Assembly (NCBI GenBank): GCA_964636965.1
Contig: CAZWST010000037.1
Location: forward strand, 1-15,892
Length of the DNA stretch: 15,892 bases
Origin: CAG-582 sp964636965
GTDB lineage: Bacteria > Bacillota_I > Bacilli_A > RF39 > UBA660
Direction: 5' to 3'
Shown here: one piece after another, positions 1 to 8,119 of the stretch
Layout of the letters: each line of letters starts with the position of its first letter
Position numbering within the stretch: the first letter of the stretch is position 1
Position numbers and translations under genes: made by a program
The notes under the pieces: generated by a model
What the model was told of the DNA's origin: nothing
Database searches by the model: none
Seen by the model: only the letters and a program-made list of their open reading frames with translations

Positions 1-1
1 A

Positions 2-3000
2 ATAGAAGATAATAAAGTAATGATTTCCGAAAATACAGTTATAAAAGCTGTATGGATACCAGTATCAGAAGCAGTAGCAAGAATAAATGATGTATACTAT
101 TTAACTATACAAAGAGCATTTAATGCAGCAAAGACAAATGATGAAATTATTTTGCTAAAAGATATAGAAGAAACATCAACAAATAAAAAAGAAGTAGTAT
201 TAAATTTAGATTCACATAAGATAACTGGAAGTATAACAAATGATGGCAAATTAAGAATAGATAATGGTGAAATAGAAAATACAAATGGAGCAGCCATAAT
301 AAATAATGGAACATTAACACTTGGAAATAATGAAGGAACAATTTCAACAGAAACACCATCAATAATTGGTGCCTCTATAGGTATAGAACAAAAAGGAACA
401 CTAAACTTTTATGATGGATATGTTGAAGGAGTAGTAGGAATAAATGGAGATGTAGCAAATACACCAGAAGAATACTATGTATTTGTTGACCATAATGATA
501 TAAAGAATTGTCAAAAAGTATACTTAGTAAAAGAAGTAACAAGAGCAGTCGTAAAAACTACAACCAATGGAACAGCATATTATTTTAATTTACAAGATGG
601 AATAAATTCATCATCTTTAAGTGGATATAACTTATATGCCGTAAGAGACTTTGAAGCACCATATGAAGTAACTATAAATGAAGATGCAAACATTACTTTT
701 GATATAGTTGGACAAAATGTCGAACTAGGAAATGCAGTAACAAACAATGGTACACTTACAATTCAAGATAGTGGAGAAGAAAAAGGTGAATTAAAACCAT
801 CAGTTGCAATAACAAATAATAAAACTTTAAATGTTAAAAATATCAGTGTAAGCCAATCAACTGATGCACAAGTTATTTTAAACAATAAAGATATAAATAT
901 AATCAACTCTAGACTTACTGGAAAGAACGGAACCACTCTTACACATAAAGGAGACGGAGTTTTAAATATAGATAATGATAGCTATTTAACTTCTAATAGA
1001 TGGTCTTTATATTTACTTGAAACAGATGTAACTTTAAAAAGTGGCAATATAAAATCACTTTATGTTGAAACTACTGCTTCTTTAAATGTAGATGGAGGAT
1101 ATATAACAGGAGATGGATCATATCCAGCTATAAGACTTCTCGGAAATCTAACAATAAACTCAGGAACGATAGAAAACACAAGTACAAATAATTATGCATA
1201 TACAATCTATAGTGACAATAATTTATCAACAAAGAAGATAACAATAAACGGAGGAACAATAAAAGGGCATGGATATTATTACAATGTATTTGTAAGATAT
1301 GGAACATTTGAAATGAATGGAGGAACAATCGAACATGTGGCCCATGACTGGGGAACCGGACCTAGTCTAAGTGTTGAAAGCGCTAATTATATAATAAATG
1401 AAGGAAGAATAAATAAAACATATACAGTAACATCGTATGCAACAGAAGCAGTTCGTTTAAGTGGAACAGGTGAAGTAAATAATTTAGAAATAAACACTAA
1501 AGGTGATGGATTAGCTATAAGTGGAACAGGAACAATAAATGATATAAATATCCTTGATTCGTCAAAAGGAAATGGAATTGAAACTGGTGGAAATATAACG
1601 ATAAATGGGGGAACAATAAAAGGAAAAACTGGAATTTATCATAGTGGTACACAAAATGCTTTGATTATAAATGGTGGAAATATACATGGAACAGATTATG
1701 GATTATCTTGTGGCGGAGTAGTACATATAGGAGCAGATGACGGAGATATAAAAACAACGCCAGTAATAATAGGAGACAAGTATGGAGTATATAACAGTGG
1801 GACAGTAAGATATTATGATGGAATCATAAAAGGTGTAACAGGAGCAACAAATGGCAGTTATAATCATATGCCAAATGGATATACAACAAAAGAAACAGAA
1901 GAAACCATTGATGATAAAAAATATATAGTTCACACTTTAATTGAACAACAAGCGTATTTAAAGGTAAATGAAACACCATATAATTCACTTAAAGATGCTT
2001 TTTCTTCAATAGAAACATCGGGAACAATAGAATTTACAGGAAATGGAAATAATACTGATTATGTTATTGTACCAGAAGGAAAAGACATAACAATAGATTT
2101 GAAGGGACACACTTTAACAACAACAGCAGCGATAGGAAATGAAGGAACATTAACAATAAAAGATAGTAGCCCAGAAGAAAAAGGTAAAATTATTACAGAT
2201 AAGCAAATTTCATTAATAATACCAAAAGCAAATTTTACACTTGAGTCAGGAACAATAGAGAATACAAATGGTAATGGATATACAATTTATAGCAATAATA
2301 ATGTAGAAACAAAGAAGATAACAATAAATGGAGGAACAATAAGAGGCACTGGATATGAGTATGCTGTATATATAAGATATGGAACATTTGAAATGAATGG
2401 AGGAACAATCGAACATGTGGCCCATGACTGGGGAACCGGACCTAGTCTAAGTGTTGAAAGCGCTAATTATATAATAAATGAAGGAAGAATAAATAAAACA
2501 TATACAGTAACATCGTATGCAACAGAAGCAGTTCGTTTAAGTGGAACAGGTGAAGTAAATAATTTAGAAATAAACACTAAAGGTGATGGATTAGCTATAA
2601 GTGGAACAGGAACAATAAATGATATAAATATCCTTGATTCGTCAAAAGGAAATGGAATTGAAACTGGTGGAAATATAACGATAAATGGGGGAACAATAAA
2701 AGGAAAAACTGGAATTGCCCATAGTGATACACGAAATGCTTTAACTATAAATGGTGGAAACATACATGGAACAGATTATGGCTTATCATGTGGCGGAGTA
2801 GTACATATAGGAGCAGATGATGGAAACATAAAAATGGAACCAACAATAATCGGAGACAAGTATGGAGTATATAATAGTGGGACAGTAAGATATTATGATG
2901 GAATCATAAAAGGTGTTACAGATGCCGCTAATAAAGCGTACACATCTTTAGCAACATCAGCAATGATAATAACTGACACTGAAACAATAGACGAAAAAGA

Positions 3001-4552
3001 ATATACTACTAATACTTTAGCTATCCAAAATGATTTTGTTACTAATGGAGAAAATACATATAATAATTTACAAACAGCTATAGATGAAGCAAGTAGTGGA
3101 GATACATTAACTATAACTGATAATGCATTTGTATATTATAATATTACTATTCCAGAAGATAAGACTATAACAATAGACTTAAATAATCATAAAATAACTT
3201 CAACAGTAACTTTTGTTAACAATGGTAATCTAAATATTAAAGATTTATCTGAAGAAAAAGGCGGAATTATTGAAGAACAAAAAGCTGTTAATTTAATTAA
3301 TAATAATAAAAGTTTGACAATTAATAATGCTAAGCTAACAAACAATACTTCAAGCTATAATTATACTATTTATAACATTGCATCTTCTTCAACAGTTATA
3401 AATAATTCAATTATTGAGGGATTTAGACCAATTTATAATGTTGAATATTTAGAAATAAATGATAGTAATATAACATCAACTGGTGAGGAAGCAATATATA
3501 ATAATGGTGAGGCTGTGTTAAATAGAACTACTGCTTATAGCACTAATGACTATGCATTATACAATAATGGGACTGCCACGATTGATGGTGGAAAATACTA
3601 TGGCTATTCTAATACAATTTATCAATATAGTAGCAATACAACCTTAACTATTAACAATGCGACAATAGGTGATGAATTTAAACCATCATTTATTTCTAAT
3701 CAGTATGGATTAATAAATATAGATAACTCAACAATTTATGGAACTGTCTCTTTATCAAATGTATCAAATGATAAAAGTTCAATTATAAATTCTAACTTTA
3801 TATTATCTAATAATGTTGATTATAAATATATGTTTATCTCAAATGCTTCAAGCGGGCTTATTTTAAATAATAATAAAATGAACTTTATTATAAATAATGG
3901 ATGGTATGATACACCAACAGCAATAAAAAATACTGGAACTATTACAGGTGAGAATAATAGTATTGTAATGAAAAATGTAAGAACAGATGATACACGTTAT
4001 ATGCATACTGCTTTTAGAGGAATTGAAAACACTGGAACAATAGATTTAAGTAATACTACAATAAATATTGATAGAGGAGCAGAAACATATGCTGTTTATA
4101 ATACAGGAGAATCTAGTAATATAACATTAAAAGGATTAGATGTTGATATAACAAACTCTAAAAATGCTTATGGTGTTTATATTGATAATAGCAATATAAC
4201 TTTAAATGATGAGTATGATATTAACATTGATGTATCAGGAGAGACAGTTTATGGAGTATATATTAATTCAGGCTCATTTACAATGGGAAGAAAAGATGAA
4301 AGTGAAACTTCAGGTACTGCAGACTCAAGTGTAAGTATAACTAATCCACTAATAAAAGCAATTGGTACAACTACTGGTATTGGAGTAAGAAAAGTAAATG
4401 GACTATTTAATTACTATGATGGTAAGATTATTGGTTCAACTAATGCAAGTCCAGATACAACAAGTGGAACTGAGCCATATTATGAAGTAACAAGAAGTAC
4501 TGATTCAACTACTGGATATGAAACAGCTATTCTAGAATATATGAGGAGTTAA
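2..4552 (+). CDS. Giant repetitive beta-helix surface protein (5' end outside window)
   Basis: The reading frame is open to the left edge. The first internal ATG (position 20) has no Shine-Dalgarno site and no signal peptide follows it, so the gene starts upstream; about 1516 residues are visible. The protein is rich in T, N, G, I and S, with many short strand-turn units such as INGGTIKG, INDGKLRI and NNGTLTI. That pattern is typical of right-handed parallel beta-helix (pectate-lyase-like) adhesins. I see about four large modules. Each opens with a 'Y..LQ.AI..A' segment (ATG-20 residues about 27, 190, 650 and 1012), goes on to 'ITIDL..H.IT' and 'G.L.IKD.S.EEKG', then strand repeats, and closes with 'YYDG.I.G'. 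The last module is complete at the stop codon. No LPXTG motif, C-terminal membrane helix or SLH domain is visible, so how it stays on the surface is unclear. Host or matrix adhesion is inferred from architecture only. It shares an operon with the next gene. Confidence 0.8.
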   Translation: MEDNKVMISENTVIKAVWIPVSEAVARINDVYYLTIQRAFNAAKTNDEIILLKDIEETSTNKKEVVLNLDSHKITGSITNDGKLRIDNGEIENTNGAAIINNGTLTLGNNEGTISTETPSIIGASIGIEQKGTLNFYDGYVEGVVGINGDVANTPEEYYVFVDHNDIKNCQKVYLVKEVTRAVVKTTTNGTAYYFNLQDGINSSSLSGYNLYAVRDFEAPYEVTINEDANITFDIVGQNVELGNAVTNNGTLTIQDSGEEKGELKPSVAITNNKTLNVKNISVSQSTDAQVILNNKDINIINSRLTGKNGTTLTHKGDGVLNIDNDSYLTSNRWSLYLLETDVTLKSGNIKSLYVETTASLNVDGGYITGDGSYPAIRLLGNLTINSGTIENTSTNNYAYTIYSDNNLSTKKITINGGTIKGHGYYYNVFVRYGTFEMNGGTIEHVAHDWGTGPSLSVESANYIINEGRINKTYTVTSYATEAVRLSGTGEVNNLEINTKGDGLAISGTGTINDINILDSSKGNGIETGGNITINGGTIKGKTGIYHSGTQNALIINGGNIHGTDYGLSCGGVVHIGADDGDIKTTPVIIGDKYGVYNSGTVRYYDGIIKGVTGATNGSYNHMPNGYTTKETEETIDDKKYIVHTLIEQQAYLKVNETPYNSLKDAFSSIETSGTIEFTGNGNNTDYVIVPEGKDITIDLKGHTLTTTAAIGNEGTLTIKDSSPEEKGKIITDKQISLIIPKANFTLESGTIENTNGNGYTIYSNNNVETKKITINGGTIRGTGYEYAVYIRYGTFEMNGGTIEHVAHDWGTGPSLSVESANYIINEGRINKTYTVTSYATEAVRLSGTGEVNNLEINTKGDGLAISGTGTINDINILDSSKGNGIETGGNITINGGTIKGKTGIAHSDTRNALTINGGNIHGTDYGLSCGGVVHIGADDGNIKMEPTIIGDKYGVYNSGTVRYYDGIIKGVTDAANKAYTSLATSAMIITDTETIDEKEYTTNTLAIQNDFVTNGENTYNNLQTAIDEASSGDTLTITDNAFVYYNITIPEDKTITIDLNNHKITSTVTFVNNGNLNIKDLSEEKGGIIEEQKAVNLINNNKSLTINNAKLTNNTSSYNYTIYNIASSSTVINNSIIEGFRPIYNVEYLEINDSNITSTGEEAIYNNGEAVLNRTTAYSTNDYALYNNGTATIDGGKYYGYSNTIYQYSSNTTLTINNATIGDEFKPSFISNQYGLINIDNSTIYGTVSLSNVSNDKSSIINSNFILSNNVDYKYMFISNASSGLILNNNKMNFIINNGWYDTPTAIKNTGTITGENNSIVMKNVRTDDTRYMHTAFRGIENTGTIDLSNTTINIDRGAETYAVYNTGESSNITLKGLDVDITNSKNAYGVYIDNSNITLNDEYDINIDVSGETVYGVYINSGSFTMGRKDESETSGTADSSVSITNPLIKAIGTTTGIGVRKVNGLFNYYDGKIIGSTNASPDTTSGTEPYYEVTRSTDSTTGYETAILEYMRS
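1201..1836 (+). repeat. Long intragenic direct repeat, copy 1
   Basis: This aligns without gaps to 2281-2916 at an offset of exactly 1080 bases (360 codons). Positions 1293-1636 are identical to 2373-2716 over 344 bases. Both sides are similar but diverged, for example TATC versus GCCC from 1637. The copies encode the same beta-helix stretch, from RYGTFEMNGGT to IKGKTGI. The perfect core with diverged flanks suggests recent gene conversion or a recent duplication. Confidence 0.95.
2281..2916 (+). repeat. Long intragenic direct repeat, copy 2
   Basis: Second copy of the 1201-1836 repeat, 1080 bases downstream in the same frame. The identical core is 2373-2716. Recombination between copies would remove or add exactly 360 codons without breaking the frame, so the repeat can change protein length without inactivating the gene. 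Confidence 0.95.
4544..4548 (+). promoter_or_regulatory. Ribosome binding site inside the preceding gene
   Basis: AGGAG lies in the last codons of the giant surface gene (ATG AGG AGT TAA). It is 5 bases from the ATG of the next gene, and stop and start are separated by one base. This arrangement points to translational coupling of the two genes. Confidence 0.75.
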
Positions 4553-4553
4553 G

Positions 4554-5282
4554 ATGGATAAGAGAAAGATAATTATTATAAGTATATTAACAATTGTTAT
4601 TGTTGCAATTTTTGCAACAGTAACAATTTGTTTAACAAATAATAACAAGAAAAAACTAAGTAACTTAGAAAGAATAAAGATATCAGAGTTTATTGATGAA
4701 TATTCAGATGCTTTAGAAGAAGTAGATACTACTGAATCAAATGATTTAGATAGATATATAAGTTATGCACTTTTCTATAGTTTGAATGATGAAAATAAAT
4801 CTAAATTAAATGCAAAAGAAATAAAAGAATTAATTGCTAAAGTCTTCAACGTTGAATTAGACGAAGAAAAAATAGAGTCAATTGGTATAACACCATATCT
4901 TTTAAATAAGTTTATTAGATATGAAATAAATGAACATGTTTATGAACTAGATTTAAGTGATTTAAGAAATGCTGATATTGCAAAAATTCCAATTATAAAG
5001 TATCAAATAAGTAAGATAACAAAAACAAAGGAAGATAAGTACTCAGTAGAATTAATGAAATATACAGTAGAAAATCCATATGAAATATTAAATTACTTTA
5101 ATGAAGTAGAAGGATATGATACAAAAGATATATCTGATTATTTATCTGGAGATAACACGATTAAAGTTATGAAAGATGCCCTAGATTTAGAAAGTTTAAG
5201 TCATTTAACGCAAGATGGTAAAAAGGTAAATATTACTTTAGTTGTTAAAGATAATAAACTATTAATTGATTCAATCAAATAA
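4554..5282 (+). CDS. Single-pass membrane-anchored protein, unknown function
   Basis: This 242-residue protein has a short basic N-terminus (MDKRK) and one hydrophobic helix (about residues 6-27). A lysine/asparagine-rich linker and a roughly 200-residue soluble domain follow, so it is most likely an outward-facing anchored domain or an uncleaved signal anchor. No lipobox cysteine is placed to make it a lipoprotein. The soluble part is acidic and lysine-rich, with alternating helix- and strand-like segments and no motif I recognise. The start is well fixed by AGGAG 5 bases upstream. It begins one base after the beta-helix surface gene, so it is co-translated and may help display or anchor that protein (inference from position only). 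The transcript ends at the hairpin at 5282-5304. Confidence 0.75.
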   Translation: MDKRKIIIISILTIVIVAIFATVTICLTNNNKKKLSNLERIKISEFIDEYSDALEEVDTTESNDLDRYISYALFYSLNDENKSKLNAKEIKELIAKVFNVELDEEKIESIGITPYLLNKFIRYEINEHVYELDLSDLRNADIAKIPIIKYQISKITKTKEDKYSVELMKYTVENPYEILNYFNEVEGYDTKDISDYLSGDNTIKVMKDALDLESLSHLTQDGKKVNITLVVKDNKLLIDSIK

Positions 5283-5304
5283 AAAAGAGACCATGTCTCT
5301 TTTT
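5282..5304. terminator. Bidirectional intrinsic terminator
   Basis: A perfect 10-bp stem (5282-5291 with 5295-5304) has a 3-base loop CAT, with A-tract and T-tract arms. It overlaps the TAA of the upstream plus-strand gene and the TAA of the convergent minus-strand HD gene, so it can serve both. Confidence 0.85.
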
Positions 5305-6424
5305 ATTTTATTTTACTATATTCACTTATGAAATATTCATCAGTCATACCTGAAATATAGTCAATTACAATTCTAGCATTGCTAGTATTTTTTCTATATT
5401 CATCAGTCATATTATCTAAATATATTTTGAATATATTGTTATCTTTATCAAAAGTGTTGTCTTCTAATACTTTATATAGATATTCGAATAATTTATTAAA
5501 CATGGTTTCAATATTTTTACGATCTTTTTCTGTATTAGCTTTGTTATATATATGTTCTTGATTGAATTTTTTTAATTCTTTTACAGCGTTATAAACACTT
5601 TCTGACATTGATATGTAATCATGTCCGATTGAGGACTCAATAATGTCTTGTGTGATAGTACCAACTATATCTTTATTTGAATTACCTAAAATATTTTTTA
5701 CACTTTCAGGTATTTCATTTATATCAAATACACCTAATCTTACAGCGTCTTCTATATCTCTACCTAGATATCCAATAATGTCACTTATTCTTACGACACA
5801 ACCTTCCATTGTCATAGGTACTAATTTTTTTACATAAGTATCATCTTTATAGCAGGTATTATAATCATTTAAAAAGTCTTCTTTTGTTTTTTTCTTAGGG
5901 CGATATTTTTCTTGAACAAATTCACCATTATGGCATAGAATTCCATCAAGTGTTTGAACACATAAATTTTTACCTATACCGTTATCTTCAAGATACATAA
6001 GTTCTCTTACAGATTGAACATTATGCATAAAATGTCCTTCATTATAACGCATAGATAATTTATCTAAAAATTTTTCTCCAACATGACCAAATGGTACGTG
6101 ACCAATGTCATGACCTAAAGCAATTGCTTCAATTAAATCCTCATTTAAATCAAGTGCTCTTCCAATAGTACGAGCAATTTTACTAACTAATTGAACATGT
6201 ATAATTCTTTTTGAAATATGATCATTTTGCATATTAGAAAATACTTGAGTTTTATCTATGTATCTTGTATAAGATAAACTATAAATTATTCTATCAATAT
6301 CTCTAAAGTAATTTGGACGAATATCATCACTTAGATTACCAAATAATCTTATAGCGTCTTTATCTTTAGAAGCATATTTTGACATGTGTTCTTCATTTTT
6401 TAACATTATCTTTTTTATATCCAT
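5303..6424 (-). CDS. HD-domain dNTP triphosphohydrolase-like protein (dGTPase family)
   Basis: This 373-residue protein resembles the dGTPase/SAMHD1-type HD superfamily, which hydrolyses dNTPs to deoxynucleosides and triphosphate. Seen: an N-terminal 'YSLSYTRYIDKTQVF' segment, metal-ligand candidate H76 in 'RIIHVQLV', the core HD motif H105-D106 in 'LGHDIGHVPFGHVGE', and a later aspartate, D215, in 'RISDIIGYLGRDIEDA'. The order and spacing match the family, and the GHD.GH.PFGH.GE block is nearly diagnostic. I chose the ATG at 6424 because AGGTGG sits 5 bases upstream; an in-frame GTG nine bases earlier lies inside that site and is unlikely. Substrate preference cannot be read from sequence. 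Roles in dNTP pool control and, for some family members, phage restriction are known for the family. It is transcribed alone from a divergent promoter region. Confidence 0.88.
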   Translation of the reverse strand: MDIKKIMLKNEEHMSKYASKDKDAIRLFGNLSDDIRPNYFRDIDRIIYSLSYTRYIDKTQVFSNMQNDHISKRIIHVQLVSKIARTIGRALDLNEDLIEAIALGHDIGHVPFGHVGEKFLDKLSMRYNEGHFMHNVQSVRELMYLEDNGIGKNLCVQTLDGILCHNGEFVQEKYRPKKKTKEDFLNDYNTCYKDDTYVKKLVPMTMEGCVVRISDIIGYLGRDIEDAVRLGVFDINEIPESVKNILGNSNKDIVGTITQDIIESSIGHDYISMSESVYNAVKELKKFNQEHIYNKANTEKDRKNIETMFNKLFEYLYKVLEDNTFDKDNNIFKIYLDNMTDEYRKNTSNARIVIDYISGMTDEYFISEYSKIK

Positions 6425-6441
6425 GAGTACCACCTAACAAA

Positions 6442-6450
6442 ATTATATCA
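6442..6450 (-). promoter_or_regulatory. Extended -10 promoter of the HD gene
   Basis: On the minus strand this reads TGATATAAT: a perfect TATAAT with the TGn extension, and no good -35. It lies 17-25 bases upstream of the HD start codon. A second, plus-strand promoter about 40 bases away makes this a compact divergent promoter pair. Confidence 0.6.
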
Positions 6451-6481
6451 TTAATGTTGTTTTTATGTATACAATTTATTG

Positions 6482-6490
6482 TGGTATAAT
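6482..6490 (+). promoter_or_regulatory. Extended -10 promoter of the CDF gene
   Basis: TGGTATAAT is a perfect -10 hexamer with the TGn extension; the -35 region is weak (TTTATG at 6462). The ribosome site AGGGTG (6496-6501) follows, so the leader is very short and leaves little room for a riboswitch. Confidence 0.65.
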
Positions 6491-6509
6491 TAGTTAGGGT
6501 GAAGTAAAG

Positions 6510-7397
6510 ATGACAGAACATAATATTTTGGTAGCTTTTATTTTAAATTTATTCTTTTCTCTTTTTGAATTTATTGGTGGTATTTTTACACGAAGTGTTG
6601 CCATTACGAGTGATGCTGTACATGATATGGGAGATGCTTTATCGATTGGAATATCCTACTTTTTGGAAAAGAGAAGTAAGAAAGATCCAGATGATGAGTA
6701 CACATTTGGGTATGTAAGATATTCTGTTTTAGGAGCATTTATTACTACAACAATTTTAACTGTTGGATCTATTTTAGTTATTGTATCTTCTGTAAGAAGA
6801 ATAATTACTCCAGTAGAGATTAATTATAATGGTATGATTATTTTTGCTATAATAGGTACAGTTGTTAATTTTCTAGCAGCATTCTTTACTCGTGATGGAG
6901 ATTCATTAAATCAGCGTGCTGTAAACTTACACATGCTTGAAGATGTTTTAGGTTGGGTAGTTGTTTTAATTGGATCGATTATTATGAAATTTACGGATAT
7001 AAGTATAATTGATGCAATTATGTCGATAGGTGTTGCTTTATTTATTTTAATAAATTCAATAAAAAATTTAAAAAATATTTTAGATTTATTTTTAGAAAAA
7101 ATACCTTCCTATATTGATATTCAGGAACTAAAGAGCCATATAACAAAGATACATGGAGTAGATGGGGTTCATCATATTCATGTTTGGAGTTTGGATGAAG
7201 TAAATGTTTATGCTACTATGCATATTGTTACTGATGAAAAAGATGTAAGTAAATTAAAGAAGAATATTAGAGAAGAAATGATGGAACATGGAATTAAACA
7301 TGTTACGATTGAAGTAGAGGATAAATCTTCTAAATGTGAAGATGAATCATGTCATATTGAAGTTTCATCTTCTAAAGGACATAATCACCATCATTAA
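6510..7397 (+). CDS. Cation diffusion facilitator (zinc-type efflux transporter)
   Basis: This 295-residue protein is a cation diffusion facilitator, a membrane antiporter that exports divalent metal in exchange for protons. Seen: about six transmembrane segments in residues 5-190, a TM2 metal motif H38-xxx-D42 in 'DAVHDMGDALS', and a TM5 motif H141-xxx-D145 in 'NLHMLEDVLGW'. The two-His/two-Asp site is the Zn(II)-type arrangement of ZitB/CzcD-like members rather than the all-Asp or Asn-containing Fe/Mn type. The C-terminal cytoplasmic domain (about 205-270) carries 'HHIHVWSL', usual for the family. A tail after it has two cysteines and a terminal GHNHHH cluster, probably an extra metal-binding segment. 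It is transcribed alone from its own promoter and ends at a strong hairpin. Zinc is the best guess; cadmium or cobalt export is possible. Confidence 0.93.
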   Translation: MTEHNILVAFILNLFFSLFEFIGGIFTRSVAITSDAVHDMGDALSIGISYFLEKRSKKDPDDEYTFGYVRYSVLGAFITTTILTVGSILVIVSSVRRIITPVEINYNGMIIFAIIGTVVNFLAAFFTRDGDSLNQRAVNLHMLEDVLGWVVVLIGSIIMKFTDISIIDAIMSIGVALFILINSIKNLKNILDLFLEKIPSYIDIQELKSHITKIHGVDGVHHIHVWSLDEVNVYATMHIVTDEKDVSKLKKNIREEMMEHGIKHVTIEVEDKSSKCEDESCHIEVSSSKGHNHHH

Positions 7398-7422
7398 AAA
7401 AAGAGAATTTAATTCTCTTTTT
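7398..7422. terminator. Bidirectional intrinsic terminator
   Basis: An 11-bp perfect stem (7398-7408 with 7412-7422) has loop TTA and A/T tracts on both sides. It serves the CDF gene and the convergent nucleotidase gene, whose TAA overlaps the right arm. Confidence 0.85.
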
Positions 7423-7975
7423 AATTTGTATTAAATAAATTAAGTATATCAAGCCAAGAATTTACTCTTTCATATTTAGTTGTATTCTCATTAAATATAT
7501 TTCCAAATATTATGGGCTTTATTCCATGATTAGCTGCATCATCTAAGTTCTTTATTGAATCATCAATAAGTATATCTATATTATTTTCTTTACAAAACTT
7601 TCCTTTATTAGAAACATTAACATTTAATGAATCAAAGTAAATGTTGTTCTTTTTTAAGTATTCATATGAAAGAGTATAGGGATCTTTATATTCTGTCTGA
7701 TTTCTTGCTGTAACTATTTCAATTGAATAACCCATTTCATGTAATTTATCTATAACATATTTAGCATTATTTTTTATTTTTACATGAGGTATAATTTTTT
7801 CAAATGCTTTTATTGTAAAATCTTTATAATTTGGAAAATAGTTTTCCAAGTCATAGTATGATAATTTATTGTTTATAAACTTTTCTTGTTTAGAGTTTGT
7901 GCAGAAAGCATAAGCTTTAGTAATTAAATCATATGAGTCTGTTATAGTGTCATCTATATCAATACCTATTTTCAT
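7421..7975 (-). CDS. HAD-family 5'(3')-deoxyribonucleotidase-like phosphatase (NT5C type)
   Basis: This 184-residue cytosolic HAD-superfamily phosphatase resembles the NT5C group, which dephosphorylates (deoxy)nucleoside monophosphates. Seen: motif I D6-I-D8-D9-T10 (nucleophile and acid/base aspartates) right at the N-terminus, motif II T89 in 'IEIVTARN', motif III K126 in 'NKGKFCKE', and motif IV D138-D139 in 'IDILIDDS'. The helical cap between residues 14 and 75 and the total length fit the family. The start ATG is preceded by GGTGAT. All four HAD motifs are intact, so it should be active. The exact substrate is unproven; related proteins are often annotated only as 'hypothetical nucleotidase'. 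It faces away from the PH-domain gene across a divergent intergenic region. Confidence 0.8.
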   Translation of the reverse strand: MKIGIDIDDTITDSYDLITKAYAFCTNSKQEKFINNKLSYYDLENYFPNYKDFTIKAFEKIIPHVKIKNNAKYVIDKLHEMGYSIEIVTARNQTEYKDPYTLSYEYLKKNNIYFDSLNVNVSNKGKFCKENNIDILIDDSIKNLDDAANHGIKPIIFGNIFNENTTKYERVNSWLDILNLFNTN

Positions 7976-8022
7976 ACTATCACCGAATATATTTTATCAT
8001 ATAATTATTTAATAAAATTAAA

Positions 8023-8080
8023 AACTAAACTTTAAAGTGTTTAGTTACTGTCAAAACACTTATTTACAAATAAGTGTTTT
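8023..8080. promoter_or_regulatory. Operator-like array of inverted half-sites
   Basis: A 12-bp perfect inverted repeat (8053-8064 with 8069-8080, loop TACA) is preceded by an 8-bp one (8023-8030 with 8039-8046). The half-site AAGTGTTT occurs at 8035-8042 and 8072-8079, and its reverse complement AAACACTT at 8054-8061. Centres are therefore about 18-19 bases apart. Neither stem is followed by a T-run typical of a terminator. The array lies between two divergent genes and overlaps a -35 element. Confidence 0.55.
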
Positions 8081-8092
8081 ATAAGTTATAAT
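8063..8092 (+). promoter_or_regulatory. Promoter of the PH-domain gene
   Basis: The -35 is TTTACA (8063-8068), the spacer is 18 bases and the -10 is a perfect TATAAT (8087-8092). The -35 sits in the centre of the 12-bp inverted repeat, so a protein bound to the dyad would block polymerase. Confidence 0.65.
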
Positions 8093-8119
8093 AATTTCAG
8101 TATTCAAGGAAGTGATTAT

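Noticed and set aside
97..2763. Minus-strand open frames inside the giant surface gene
   Set aside because: They have no ribosome sites and low-complexity hydrophobic composition, and arise from the biased codon use of the plus-strand gene.
1201..2916. CRISPR array or transposon from the long repeats
   Set aside because: There are two long in-frame copies inside one coding region, with no short regular repeats, spacers, terminal inverted repeats or transposase.
6425..6433. GTG start three codons earlier for the HD gene
   Set aside because: That GTG is part of the AGGTGG ribosome site that serves the ATG at 6424.
8049..8054. Perfect minus-strand TTGACA as -35 of the nucleotidase gene
   Set aside because: No acceptable -10 lies 15-19 bases downstream on that strand; the match is probably incidental to the dyad.
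8053..8080. 12-bp dyad as a transcription terminator
   Set aside because: Neither strand has a T-run after the stem, both adjacent genes point away from it, and it overlaps a promoter.
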